Positions 49,591 through 62,229 of a stretch of DNA of 64,000 nt are shown piece by piece. How positions within the stretch are numbered: the stretch's first letter is position 1; every line of letters starts with the position of its first letter. The stretch is from Asterella californica (lineage: Eukaryota; Streptophyta; Marchantiopsida; Marchantiales; Aytoniaceae), in NCBI GenBank assembly GCA_036924285.1, contig JAYKYS010000005.1:2170001-2234000 (forward strand), written 5' to 3'. The position numbers and the translations under genes were made by a program. A model generated the notes under the pieces. It was not told where the DNA came from and made no database searches. It saw only the letters and a program-made list of their open reading frames with translations.

Positions 49591-52500
49591 CTGATCCAGT
49601 AGAGCAGGAAGCTTTATCCACTAGCTTCTTAGGATTGACGTCATATGGATCAGTGTGTTATAGGAAGGTTGAGAATCTGAAGAGGTTTGAGAGACAACAT
49701 GTGAAGTATGTACAACAATCTTTGATAGATAGTGGAGAGTTAGCCGGAGATGAATACATATCTGGAGTGTTTGAAGAGCAGTATTTGGTAGATACTATAG
49801 GGGAGTTGAAATCTATAGTAGAAAGTTCTATAGATGATGTAGATAGAGTGGTGAGAGTGAGCTCCAAGGAGCTTTATGATGTAATTGATAAGTTTATAGA
49901 TCGGCAAGAGGTGTATGTGGAGACCAAGTACAAGTCAGTGGCAAAGAAAGTCAAACCAATGGCTTTGCCTTTGCCACTCGATTACAATCAGAAGATGGAG
50001 CAAGCTGCACGAGAACCGACGCTCAGAGGACCGAGAAGAATTGGGCACCAGTTCACAGAAACAACACTGAAGGACCTGAGGATTGGAGGTGATGGATTTC
50101 TTACTGAGCAAGAGAAGAAGAGCTTCAGGAAGATGCTATCTAGGCATGGTAAGGCGTTTGCGTTTGAGTCACATGAAGTAGGATGTGTAGATCCAAGTGT
50201 AGTTTCACCTATGGTAATCTTTACTATACCGCATGTGCCTTGGAATTGACGTCCTATCCCTGTACCTAGAGCTCATCTACCAAAGTTGATAGACTTGCTC
50301 AATGAGAGGATTAGGATGGGTATCTTGGAACCATCTATAGCTCCCTACTCTAGCAGATGGTTTACTATTCCGAAGAAGAGTGGAGCTTTGAGATTCATTC
50401 AAGATATGCAGCCAGTTAACAAGGTGACTATCAAGAATATGGGTATAGGACCTATTGTAGACGAGTTTGCATAGGCTTTTGCTGGTCGTGCTATCTATTC
50501 AATGGGAGACTTATATTCAGGTTACGATCAGTTTCAGTTATCCTCTGAGAGTAGAGACTTGACTACAATGAGGACACCTTTGGGGTTACTAAGGATGTGC
50601 ACCTTGCCACAAGGTGCTACCAATTCTGTAGCACATATGATGAATGGCATGAATAAAGTTTTGAGGGATTTCATTCCTGAAAAAACTATGCCATTCCTTG
50701 ATGATGTGCCGATCAAAGGGTGTGCTGAGGAGGAGAAGAATGAGGTAATGGATCAGAGGGGGTGCCGTAAGTTTGTTGCAGATCACATAGCCGACTGTGA
50801 TAAGATATTGAGTCGACTGGAGGAGGTTCATTTGACTTTATCAGGAGCAAAGTCTGTATTTGGAGAACAGGAGGTGTTAATAGTGGGACATCTGTGTGGA
50901 TCTTATGGTCGGAAACCTTGTCCAAACAAAGTTGATGCCATCCGAAGGATGAAGGAGACATGTGGATCGGTTACTGAGGTGAGAAGGTTTCTAGGTGCAT
51001 GTGTGTTTTATCATATATGGATTCCACACTTTGCACATGTAGCAGATCCGTTGTACAAGTTGCTGAGGAAGGGGCAGAGATTTCAGTGGCAAGAGGAGCA
51101 AAGCGAGTCTATGAAGAAGTTGAAGGATCTGTTGTCTTCACCACCAACTCTACGGAAGATAACATATGAGTTGGGCAGACCTGTTATCCTTACTGTTGAT
51201 ACTAGTCCTATTGGCATTGGGTGGGCTATAGGACAAGATGATAAGGATGGAAATAGATATGTGGTGCGTTTTGGTGCTAAGGTCTTAAGTTCACGGCAGA
51301 GAGACTACCCTCAGGTCAAGAGAGAGCTATGGGGAGTAGTTACTACGATGAAGAGTGACAAGGAATACTTGATAGGAGCACCTGTGGTTGTGGAGACAGA
51401 TTGCTTACCTCTCTTGGGAATGATCACTAGCTGTACAACTCCAGATATTGCTATGTTGAGGTGGATAGCATATATCAAGTCCTTGAACCCAGAGTTTAAA
51501 CATATTGCAGGAAAAGACAATCCTGTGGCAGATATGTTATCAAGGGCTAGATATTACGATGAGAAAGAAATGATAGATGATCAGGAGGATGTGGAAATAG
51601 AGTTCTATTCTAGTGCTCTTGCTAGAAGGGATGGAAGCTGTTTTGCAGCCTCGTTGGAGTTTTTTGAGGAAACTGTGTATGATGGCGAGTGGTTGGATCT
51701 TGGGCGCTATTTGAGTTCACTGGAAAGGCAAGAAGGCTGGTCTGATGCAGATTTCAAGAGGATTCGTAGAATAGCTTATGGTTACTTTTTACATGGAGGA
51801 CATCTATGGAAGCGCCCTAAGCTACAAGGAGGTATACCGCAACGGGTGGTATGTGACTTGGGATTGCAGCAGCAGCTGATCAAGGAGTTTCATGAGAGTT
51901 TATGGGCCGGTCATAGAGGAGTTTGGGCTACATTTGCCAAGATGAAGGAAAAGTATTGATGGAAGGGTATGTATAAGGATGTAGTGCAGTTTGTTTCATC
52001 CTGTATACCTTGCCAGATGTATTCCAACGTACGTCATCGTGATGGATTGCATCCTACTTATCCTTTAGCCATTCATTACAAATGGGTAGTTGATCTGGTA
52101 ACTATGCCATTTGGACTTGGACAAATGAGGTATCTAGTCTTGGCTAGAGAAGATCTATCTAACCAAGTCGAAGGCCGTGCCCCGAGGACAAAGAACACTG
52201 CTAGTGTCTGCCGCTTTCTACTTGAAGATGTTATTTGTAGGTATGGGTGTGTGGGAAAGATCACTGCAGATAGGGGTGAGCTGGATTCACAAGAAGCAGT
52301 TGAGTTCTTCAAGCGATTGGGAATCAAGTTGGCGTTAACCACTGCTTACAATCCTGAAGGGAATGGCAAGAGCGAACGAGGTCATCCGCCAATCATCAAA
52401 GCTTTGGTAAAAGCTTGCAAGGATAAGATCCGTGAATGGCCTAGAGTGCTACCATTTGCTTTGTGGGCAGATCGTACAACTCGTAGTACCGTGACAGGTT

Positions 52501-53038
52501 ACATGCAGCAGAGTTGATACTAGGGCAAAAACCTGTGATGCCGATTGAGGAGGTTGTGCCTACTTGGAATGTTTTGCCATGGGAAGATGGTAGAAGTACG
52601 GAGGATCTTCTTGCATTAAGGATCCAACAGTTAGAACGGAGACCTGAGGATGTTGCCAAAGCTGTGGAAAGGTTGAAGACTGCTAGAGAGAGAAACAAAG
52701 GCAGATTTGATAGAACGCATAGATTACGACCCAAACCAGTTAAAGAAGGTGATTGGGTGTTAGTCTATGATAGTAGTCTTGATAATCAGCATAGCACTAT
52801 CAGAAAGTTCTCCAAGAGATGGTTTGGACCTTATGTGGTGTTAGAAGTTTATGATAATGCCACATACTCCTTGAGAGAGTTAGATGGTGCAGTGCTCAAG
52901 ATCCCAGTCGCAGGAAAGAGAATCAAGCTCTTTAGAAGGAGAGGGGAGGATCGGAACGTTGCAGAGTTTACAGAGGATGAAGCTGAAGACTCAATGCAGG
53001 TTGAAGATGAGTTTGAAGCCGAAGCTGAAGAGTCTTGA
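49527..53038 (+). pseudogene. pol: Family III pol, copy 2
   Basis: Same layout as copy 1, with the three shared lesions (TGA at 50247-50249, TAG at 50472-50474, one-base loss near 52506). A further Trp-to-TGA change at 51957-51959 cuts the integrase zinc-binding region. Two missense changes follow in the integrase: Ser to Asn (52027) and Leu to Pro (52183). Confidence 0.85.
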
Positions 53039-53084
53039 TCTGGATGGCACATACCGGAGGATGTGCAGGTTCAGAGGGGATGGA

Positions 53085-54367
53085 TGTCGCGCTACTTGGC
53101 GGCTACATGTTATATTTCTACTCCGACGCTTGAGTTTAGTAGTTCTAGAAGTTAGCTTATATTACTTCTAGTCGTTTATATATATGTTTGACACCTTTGC
53201 ATACGGTGTTAACACTATTTTGAGTCTTAGTAGGTTGATTACCATGTTGATAGGACTTAAGCTCATGGGTTGTATTTGCATGTCGCCCATGCACGCTTTC
53301 TAGCTGATTTAAGTTATTTTTCGGGGCTACGTGTCATTTTAAGTAATTTAAGTTTTACGCTGACACTCTAGGGGGCTTGACGTGGTAGCCTATGAGTAAA
53401 ACTAAGTTGCCACGTGGTTTATGGTACTAAAGGACAACCAAGTGGAGCTATGAACTCCCATTGGTCTGTTTTTGTCTTTTGTTAAACTCTAAATTTAGAA
53501 ACAGAGCTCTAGAGTGGAGTTCGAGCATTTGGTGAGGGATTTTCGAAATCTGAGAGCACAGGGAGAGAGGGCTCGTCATGCCAAGCACTTCCAGTGAAAA
53601 TTTCGATCGATTTGAGTCAATAAAGACGGAGTTATGAGCAATTGAAGTTCGGATTGTGCTAGAATTGAATCACTTTTGTTGGATTTAGGGTTTTCAGTGT
53701 CACTCGCAGCAGATTTGAGGAAATTGCTTCAAAACTTCGAGGTTGTGTTCTCCGCCAGCAGGGCTACGATTTCACAAAAAGTTTCATATCGATTGAGCAA
53801 CTGAGTAATTCAGGGCGGCCGCTGAAGCTGAGGGGGTCTGAAAAGCTCTTAATCTAGAGCAGCGACTTCAGAGGAGGAGATCTGCAGTTCTGTGTTCATT
53901 CAGGAGTCCCAACTTCACAGGGATGTTCAGCACCCTGTAGACTGCAAATCCTGTAAGAAACTTCGAAATTGATCGAGCCAAACTCCTGTTATAGGTTGAA
54001 ATAGCCAGCTAGGTACCAGAAATTGCCGTAGTTTTTTTGCTCAAAACTTTTCTGTTCATATCTCCGTGTCAGAATTTGATCTCAGGCTGAAATTTCGTCT
54101 GTGAGTTCAGTAGTACCTCATTTGCATGTAGGGGAAGTTTAGAGGTCTAAACCTTCATAGTTTTCCTCTCCGTGAGTGTCAAAGTTCGCCGCCGGATCCT
54201 ATTACTGCCAGCTAGACCTGAATTTCGCCTTCTGGGTATATTACTAGATCTTACACATCTGTGTGAGTGTTTATAGCCCCTGTTGTAACCTGAAAGCCAA
54301 CCTCTTGAGTGAACAACCACAGCCAGAAGCCCGGCGCTTTCCTAGGTAGACGGATTACACTCCGACA
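53085..54367 (+). repeat. Family III LTR 3 (outer right)
   Basis: 1283 bp, ending CCGACA at 54367 and followed by ACGG. It differs from LTR 1 at four positions by eye: C at 53100, A at 53280, C at 54166, C at 54189. It is the boundary that shows where LTRs end and the body begins (the body continues TACTCTC). Confidence 0.9.
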
Positions 54368-55825
54368 ACGGTATTATTTGGACTTCACAAAATCCAAGCG
54401 TACACCGACAATATTTCACTCAAGTATTTTTAAACAAAAGATCGGATGACGCCAAAGCAGTTACGGTGGTATGATACTTTGACGCTCATGAATGTAGAAT
54501 TAATCCACAAAGTGAGAAAAACAATGTGGTTCTCGACGTCTTGAGTCATAAGGAGGAATATCTTTCATCGTCGACATAGATTTCTCGAGCTATGTATCCT
54601 AAGGAGTCACACTTGGAGAGGTGAATACATGAAGGTTACACGGACGAGAACCAAGCGAAGGAATACATGGAACAGCTCAAGTGAGGAGTGAAGTTGCAGA
54701 ACATGCAGCTTAGACATGGATTACTTATGTACAAGCAAAGTTGAGTTTATGTGGGACAAGGAACACTTAGGACTAAGTTGCTCAAAGAGTGTCAAGATGC
54801 GTCTTTTATCAAGCCATAAATGAGAAAATTCCACTTTAGCAGTGATAGCTAAAAGGTTTCATTGACCTCACATGAAAGACGATGTTGCCCACTTTGTGAA
54901 AACATGCGTAACTTGTCAACCGAACCGAGTTTCTTATGTGAAGAAACAAGGATTGCTTCTTTCTTTGCCGATTCCAACCAGACCTTGAGAAATCATCAAC
55001 ATGAACTTCATAACGTCAATGTCAGAGTTGTGATAGTTGACTATCACAAAGATTGCATTATATCTGTTTGAGTCTAAGTTGAGGACTAAGTAAAATTCAA
55101 TATCGCTTTTCATCTGATGAACAAACGGAACAAGCTAATTTGGTTCTGAATCAATACTTGAAGAATTATCTGAGCGCGGACCAAAATGACTGGGCCGAGT
55201 GGCTCAGTCTTGCAAAGTATTGCTACAATTTCATGAAGCATTTAACAACAGACGAATCACCTTTCTTGCTGACTTACGGACGTGTGTCAGAATGACCTCT
55301 TGACTTGACTCTTGCTGGGAGTTCTACATCAGCACGACCAAGACACGCCAAACATCAGTTGAAGAGTTGGTGGTAGAAATGTAGTGGTGCGAAAAACAAG
55401 TGAAAAAGAACCTCGATAAAGTACAACAACGTTACACAAAGTAGGTAAACAAGCATCGGTGACAAGTGAAGTTTCAAATGGACGAAGTAGTATGGTTAAG
55501 TACGAAGAATTTCATTGTGTGAAGATCTCTATACTTTAGACTTTCCGCTCGGTGGTAGTTGCATCCGACCTTCTATATTTTTTTATTAAAGAAATACTTC
55601 AAAGATTATTTGCAATCGAAGTGCAAACAAGTTTTCATGCCTCAACTTGATGTCGTGCAAGGTGAAGCAGAATACGAGGTGGAGATCATTTTGCGATCGT
55701 GATACTAATCCAACCGAAAGGAGTACTTGATCAAATGGTATGGATACCATTTGAAGGAAGCAACTTGGGTGCCAAAGGAAGACTTAGAACATGCAAGTGA
55801 AGTATTGGACTTCTTCAAATGGTGA
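54368..55825 (+). pseudogene. pol: Chromovirus RNase H end, integrase and chromodomain
   Basis: Decayed frames give AYTDNISLKYF and TPKQLRWYDTL (RNase H end, 54400-54480), SHKEE (54550), an integrase zinc region (FVKTCVTCQPNRVSYV, about 54890-54940), IPTRP..INMNFIT (about 54970-55010), and DEQTEQANLVLNQYLKNYL with WAEWLSLAKYCYN (about 55120-55230). The C-terminus at 55663-55825 reads EYEVEIILRS, then KEYLIKWYGYHLKEATWVPKEDL and LDFFKW before TGA. This is a chromodomain, which in chromoviruses guides integration to marked chromatin. It defines the element as a chromovirus. Confidence 0.8.
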
Positions 55826-56577
55826 TAAAGACAACAAGGGCATTAGCAAGATGAGGACATCTCCTTCCAACGAGAAATGAAGGAACGACAAACCATATGA
55901 GTAGCAACTTGAGGTGATTTGAGATGATGGACTCTGTAGCTTTGACTTGTACTTTGTAGAAATAAAGAATTGATCTCTTGGAAATTATCTAAGTGTATTG
56001 GTAGTGCATGGCTATGACTAGTTCTGTTCAGATGCTTAGGATGTTGTCAAGAGGAGGAATGAAGCGCACTCAAAGAAAATGAGCCGGTTTGGATAAGCAT
56101 CTAAATCAAGACTAAGTCTTGAAGTCAAGACTTAGGTTTATCTTAGCGTTGGTAAAGCAAGTGTGAATTCTCACACTTGCCTTGGAGCTTGGGTGATCTT
56201 GCGTTGCAGCTTTATAACTGCAAGGTAATCTTAATCACACGTCTAAGCCAAATCACGTTGCGACTAGAAAGTGAGCTTTGAGAGACCCAGTAAATAGATG
56301 TGAATATTTATAAGTTAGCAAGTTAGAGTCTTAAGTAGAATGTTTAGAAATCGCCAACTAGTTTTGTTTAGTGGTGGCCAAAGAGGTTAGGCTTCCCCAA
56401 GACTAGTTGGAATTTTCTAAGTGTTCTGACAACTTAAGACTAAAGTCAAGAAGAGAACTACGGGTTAGCTACCAGAATGCAATTCTGGCCACTAAGGGGT
56501 TGGCTATCTATTTTGAACTTGGCGTTAACTTAAAGATCATTGTTGATGAAGGCATCAACCTCCAAAGTGGAGATGAA
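55826..56577 (+). other. Chromovirus 3' untranslated region
   Basis: No coding signal except short chance frames (for example 56407-56610). It ends in a purine-rich AAAGTGGAGATGAA (56564-56577) immediately before the LTR, the likely polypurine tract. Confidence 0.5.
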
Positions 56578-57490
56578 TGTCGCGATCCTCAATCTCAAGA
56601 TCGGGCGTAGATGCGAACAACAAAACCTTAACAGATTTTTGCTAGATTTATGAACGTTGTGAGGACTTAACAGTTTGGTCGAGAAGTTGGGAACAAAAGA
56701 ATCCTAAGTGATTCTTCTGGACCAAGGTTGAAACATTGGACCAAGACGTATGGACCTATCTCAAGAGGACCTCAAACGAACGCTGACCTATGGGGTAAGT
56801 TTGAAAACGGATCGAAATGCAAGATCAAATATAAGTCTAAGACGTCGGTCTGAGATGCACTCTAGCACAGACGAATGCTAGTCAAACGTTGTCCAAACCA
56901 CAGAGTCCCAGTCTGACACTGGACCACGATTTCTCGAAAAATTACGAAGTGTTGGAGCTCCATTGACGTGTTAGTCATGGACAAGGCTCCACAAAGGATC
57001 TCGAGACGAACAAGATATCATTAGAAAGGTCTTGGATAAGGCTTTCCAATGATACCAAGAACTCCTCGATCTGACCTCGGAGCTGAGAATTATGACCGAT
57101 CTCTCAATCTGACCTCGGAGTTGAGAATTATGACCGATCTCTAGATCTGACCCCGGAGCTAAGCATTATGATCGACCTCATGATCTGATTATGACCGACG
57201 TCATGACCAAAGAGGAGGACGAGACCTCCAATCCTTAGAAATATATATGAGAAGGGCTCAATGTTTGAGTGGGTCAGGATGACTCACTCGACCCCAGAGT
57301 TTGACGAAGAGACTCTAGGGACATGAGATGATGACTGGGCTAGTATCAAGATGCGTTTGGTCCAGATTTGGACGTCTAGACTTGAGAACGATCCAAGGGC
57401 TGGCAAGACTATAGAATGAGACGGAGAGTTAGATCATCATTCGGGAGCTTGGACCCAGATGGACATCACGGACGATTGGATCATGTGTTG
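56578..57490 (+). repeat. 3' LTR of the decayed chromovirus, truncated
   Basis: Begins TGTCGCGATCC and aligns with 29114 onward. It holds a short local triplication around 57060-57180 (GACCTCGGAGCTGAGAATTATGACCGAT). It stops near 57490, about 260 bases short of the 5' LTR end. The first 70 or so bases of the adjoining old pol are also missing, so a deletion removed the junction and no target duplication is left. Confidence 0.7.
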
Positions 57491-60480
57491 GATCATGTTC
57501 ATCATGTGTAATACCGAGTTGGTAGCTCCATGTGATAAGGTAAACATCCTAACCAACCTCAAAGGTGTCCTTATTGTCATAAAGCTTCTGCTCTCCTCTG
57601 CTAGTTGAAACTAATCATATCTTGCATAAAGATCTCTTATTGAGTACATCGCTCTTTTTATAAATGTCTCATTAAATTCATCCACAATCGATCTCACCTC
57701 AGTATTTCTGATTGTTACTACGTTCATCGGCTATGTGTCTTGGATGAATCGCAGCGATCCATTTTTCTTTGGCACTGTAAATCATATGCTGAAATGACGG
57801 CTCCAAGATATTCATTCGTATCTTCTCCTTCAGCAACTCCACCAATTTAGTCAAGTGATCCCGCAATACTAGAATTGTTCTCAGGTTTCACTGCACATGC
57901 GGTACTATGAAGATACTTTCTCATGCAGTGAAAGCATCTCCTTGAAACATTTCCTCTTTTCTAGTAGAAGAGACCCATCAGATCCAATCTTAAGTTCTTC
58001 AAGAGTCTCATCCGTGAACTTATGCCCTATCATTGCAGGATCTCTCAAACTCTTCTCCTTTGAAGCTTGATCCATCTATTGGTTAATGTCATCCGACAAA
58101 GGACTAACAACTGACTTTACCTTCTTATTCATTATCTTGTACTTCGTCTCAATTCGAACCTTAAGTGCTCAAAATGATTCGATCATTGAATAGACATCTC
58201 TTGAATGAATATGCACAACTTTATCCATATCCTCTCATCCAATAGACGTGATCTTTCTTAAAGAATCCTCCAAACCATCCTCCTCATAAACACCAGAAAT
58301 CCATTCGTCCTTTTCTAGTTCATCCAACTCTCTCAACATCAACCTCACACAAATGTTTTTGTTCTTTTCTTCTCAGTGCTTCAACCTTCTTGTAAATAGC
58401 AATCCCACACTCTGTAAACTCGTTAAACCTATACAAAAAACACTTTCTCCTTCAAGCGAGAGTATCTTTTCTTGCACATCACTACAATCCCGTTCTATAG
58501 TGATACTTAACAAAAATCCTTGAACTCTTCACTCATTCTTAGAAGCGATATCTCTTAGATGATCTCGATTGCGCTCACGATTTGATTGTACAGTCAAGAA
58601 TTGTACCGCCCTCTTCCCATCCTGACTTCGGATCCTAGCATAAGCAAATCCATCGTCTAGCACTCTCGTCTCCATCTGAGTTGCTGTGATGAAAGATTGT
58701 CCAAGGATGAGCATGTACAACGTTGCTTCTTGAACAAAGAAGTTTTGCTCGATAGCAACATCATATATCCGCACTATAATATCTAGACATGCTCCATACA
58801 GATCTCTTCTTGCATTATTAACTGTCTTTATGACGCACTCATCCTCCTCTTCATCTTCAAAATGTATCCGATATCTTCAATCTCTTTCTTCTGAAGAATG
58901 TACATTGCACTTTGTAAGCTCTTTCTCCTCATTCACAAACACCCTAGTATCCAAAGCATACGATAAAACAGTCTCACCCGTAATCTGTCGCTTCTGTTTG
59001 ATAATGTCGATGATGACATCATGAAACTCATGTTTAGCAATGTCCAAAACCTCCCTTAAGATAAACTCCACTTCGTATTTAGAATACGATCTTCCAAGAC
59101 TCCCTTCAAGTCTGTTGCAGATTCGATATCTAACTACAGTTTGTATACAACCGGTTTATCTTTCTTCTTCTATGACTCATTTGCTCTCTTTCTTTCGATG
59201 AAGAAAGAACATCATTCATCAATAGATCTTGAGCTCTCGCATCTCGAAGCTCTTGACGAACTTTCTTTCCTCGAGTCTATCTTTTGGAAGAAGTTCCTTC
59301 TCTTGCATCCTTTGAAACTTGTCTTCTTTTTTCTTCCAACAACGCTTCGTGTTGGTTCTTGATGATGTAAGGATGTATCATTAGAGTTTCTATTAAAATC
59401 CTCCAATCTGGTATCCTTTCGGACTGTAGCAGTTGTCTTCAACAGTGTCTCACGTGCCATCTTTCTTTTCTATTTCATGGAGATGGCAGATGATCACAAT
59501 CCACTTGGCTCAACATGCTCGTTAAAACTTTTCTCATCTTGATTCTCAATCCTTGTACCGTAAGTTTCAGCACTATTGCAACTACTTGTGACGATAAGTG
59601 ATTCTCAACCAACTTCTTCATCCCTCCTCTACCAAAGTTGGTCTAAAGAAGTGCATCCGTATCTCTCAATGCTACCTTCTCATCTTTCCAAAAGATCACC
59701 CCTTGTTGTAAGATATCATTGAACTACTTACAATCTTCGCATGGATGATCCGTACAATCGCACAAGATACATCGTTAGATCCAACCTTGCTTCCCAACGA
59801 GTTTTGCTCCACTTATAGATCCATGTTCCTCCAATCTTATGAGCTTGATCTGCATGTCTCGCATTCCACACATGATCTCCTCAAGGTTTGAATCATCCTT
59901 CTTCAGAGATACTATAAGTGCTTGATCAATTAGAACAGCTGGAGCAACTGGTACCACCTGTCTAGCAACAAGAACCGCTGGTCAAACCATAAGAACATGT
60001 GCTATCATAGTCAGTGTTGGTGCTGATCTTCTAATAAGAACCTTCTCTCGTCTTCACCCTCTCTTGGTATGCTTAGCAGCTTGTAAACCCTTCCTCGGTT
60101 GCTCAACCCATTCCAAGAAATGACTTCCTGGTGATAGAGTCTTCCAAGAAGTACTCGTCCATCAAGGTACGAGCAAACATCTACCAATCTTTGCCAAAAT
60201 GTTTCGTTAGCATTTTAACATGATCTCTGATCTCTAGAGCTGTTGTCAACTCAAAGGTCTCAATCATCTCATTTTCTGATACCCAGTTCAGCTCCATCTC
60301 CTTCACATAATGCCTTAGATACCTTGAGACATCTCTCTCATCAAATTGGTCAATCTTGCTGACCATTGCTTGAAGCGCCTTTGTTGCCAAAGCTTCTTTC
60401 ATTCATCAAACTATTGTTGCCGTAAGAACAACATGAATGCTTGAAACATTGATGTAGTCATCGAATCCAACTGCATCTTT
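57491..60480 (-). pseudogene. gag-pro-pol: Old family III-related gag-pro and RT start (G)
   Basis: Read leftwards: gag (KEALATKALQAMVSKIDQF, 60402-60181), linker, the conserved EFILREVLDIAKHEFHDVI block (59071-58877), protease end (FFVQEATLYMLILGQSFITA, 58774-58529), the gag/pol junction (58530-58456), the pol linker, then RT pieces FTVPKKNGSLRFIQD, DEFNETFIKRAMYS and ATNSV near 57560. Many stops and small indels. The continuation is at 29113-27233. It serves as an outgroup for family III: for example it has Glu where family III copies have the TAG stop. Confidence 0.8.
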
Positions 60481-60590
60481 GGTAATCCACCGAACCACTA
60501 GCTCCATTTCCGTCACCCTTCCCATCTCCACTCCTGACTACCAATCTCCTCTTCAAAGTTCAAACATAGAAGAAATCTCCACCCGGACTT

Positions 60591-60607
60591 TCACGTTGAG
60601 TCCACCA
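60591..60607 (-). other. Primer binding site of the old family III-related element
   Basis: Minus strand TGGTGGACTCAACGTGA, two changes from the family III site, three bases inside the LTR edge at 60611. Confidence 0.65.
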
Positions 60608-60610
60608 TTG

Positions 60611-62229
60611 TATCGTATCGGATTTTGCGTGAAGGTTCTTGGTTGTGGAGATATCATATGCTGAAGAGAGACAAAAAAGAAAGAAACGCCCACGAGAACA
60701 AGCTTCACGAAATCTATCAACTTTCACTATACACTCCTATTTCTTTCTCTATAAGAACACAAGATTGAGAAACACAAGATTGATCCATAAGTGATATGTA
60801 ATCTGCACCCAACCTCCTAAAACAAGTCTCTAGATCTCAACCTAGATCCAAAATTATTGAAGCGTAGCTCAAAGCAAAGAAAACTTCTCTTTGCTAACAA
60901 AAAGCTTTGCACCAATATCACATGATTCAAACCGAGATCCAAACAACATCCATGTATAAGCCCTTAGCTAAAACTAACCACCACAAGCCGTACATAATCA
61001 ATTAGAACTCTAATGAATCCAAAAAGATGAAAATCATAACAAAAAAATCAAAGAAAGCTTATCTAAGAACTTTTTTTTCGTCAAACGGTCTTCATATATC
61101 GATAAGGTTTTCCTCCTTGACTCCGTTGGCTCCAAGACTGTCAGATCCGACTCTCAACAGCCGAGACATCTCCAATTCTTTTATCATAGATGACCGAAGC
61201 TCCAAAACTTCCACATTGCGGCTTAAAATCATATACAATGGACCGTCTAATCTAAGATCCGTCTTCTCTGATAGATAGATTAGATTATCCTGAACCCAAC
61301 GGTACTCTAAACAAGCCGTTTAGAGTTCCTCTCGCAAAACCACACAACAAATTTGGTCGCAAGAAGCAAAACACTGACATAAATTGTTCTCTTACGACTC
61401 AAACTTCACTCACCATGCACAACACAACAGTCCGATCTACATACGATCTTCTCTTATGTGTAGATAAGGATTCCTTGATTACATAAGCACCAAGAACGAA
61501 GAGCTTGACTCACCGATTGCGAAGAACAATCCAACTTCAGATCTTAAACGAACAAAAATATGACGTAAGCGTCTCCTTATGAGTCAATTTCTCTCACAAA
61601 TCGTTCGATGAAACTTCGTATCGTCTTCAATCTCTTAAAGAACTCGATGTTCTGATTCCAATGGATCCAATGACAACAAGTTTAGACTTCGGAACGGTCT
61701 GAACGGTCCAACTCTCCTTCGCATGTCATTGAAGCACTCCAAATCCCCTTCCATATGTCCCAATTTTTTATAGAACACACACCACGATCCACTTCTTCAC
61801 GAACCGTCTTAACCAGCACCTCTCAATCCTCTGAAACGTCCACCGACAAGTCGCAGATACAAGCTAATCTCTTAAGCTGCCCCCTTACGTCTGTTCACAA
61901 TATGTGAGATTTTTCTAGATAATCACCAAGCAGCCCCCTTGCTCCCTTAGTATAGCACCAGGAACCGCAAATATTAGTCAGCATCGGTAAGCTAAGACCT
62001 AGCTGATTTTTCCATCTTTTGAGCCTCATAGCTTTGTCATTAAGTGTCAATTTAAAGTAAATGAAGTGCTCATGAGAAGCTAACAACGAGCTCTACCACT
62101 TGGTGTAACTAAAGTGAAGATCCGAAAGTTGTGTAAAAAGTCTATTTTTAATCCTATGAGCGTCTTTGGAGCATTAATGCAAAGCATCAAATTTGGATTT
62201 TAAGACAGGAGTCGGTCCACGACACAACA
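60611..62229 (-). repeat. 5' LTR of the old family III-related element
   Basis: On the plus strand TATCGTATC to GACACAACA, 1619 bp, matching the solo LTR at 31373-33286. It is followed on the minus strand by the primer site and gag, which identifies it as the 5' LTR. Its sequence is largely different from the family III LTRs although the bodies are related. The 3' LTR is not present; it was lost at the 27232 junction. Confidence 0.75.

Larger units (their letters stand above)
38603..54367 (+). mobile_element. Family III: tandem pair of Ty3-type elements sharing a middle LTR
   Basis: Three LTRs (38603-39885, 45844-47126, 53085-54367; 1283 bp each) enclose two bodies of 5958 bp. The repeat period is exactly 7241 bases. 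Outside the LTRs I found four differences between the bodies: 40006/47247 A to G, 44718/51959 G to A, 44786/52027 G to A and 44942/52183 T to C. LTR ends are TGTCG...CGACA. A single ACGG duplication flanks the array, which is inserted into the chromovirus RNase H. Confidence 0.95.
29114..57490 (+). mobile_element. Family IV: decayed chromovirus, heavily interrupted
   Basis: LTRs at 29114 and 56578 flank, in order, a tRNA-iMet-type primer site, gag, protease, RT, RNase H, integrase and a chromodomain. Three insertions break it: a solo LTR (31373-33286), a giant-LTR scramble (34364-38285) and the family III tandem (38603-54367). It sits inside the old family III-related element. Stops and frameshifts are numerous, many of them TGG to TGA or CAG to TAG. 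Confidence 0.8.

Noticed and set aside
38603..54367. Two independent insertions of the same element side by side
   Set aside because: One ACGG duplication encloses everything and none lies between; the shared middle LTR is mosaic.
59141..59362. 73-codon plus-strand frame rich in Phe and Ser
   Set aside because: Antisense of the old gag region.
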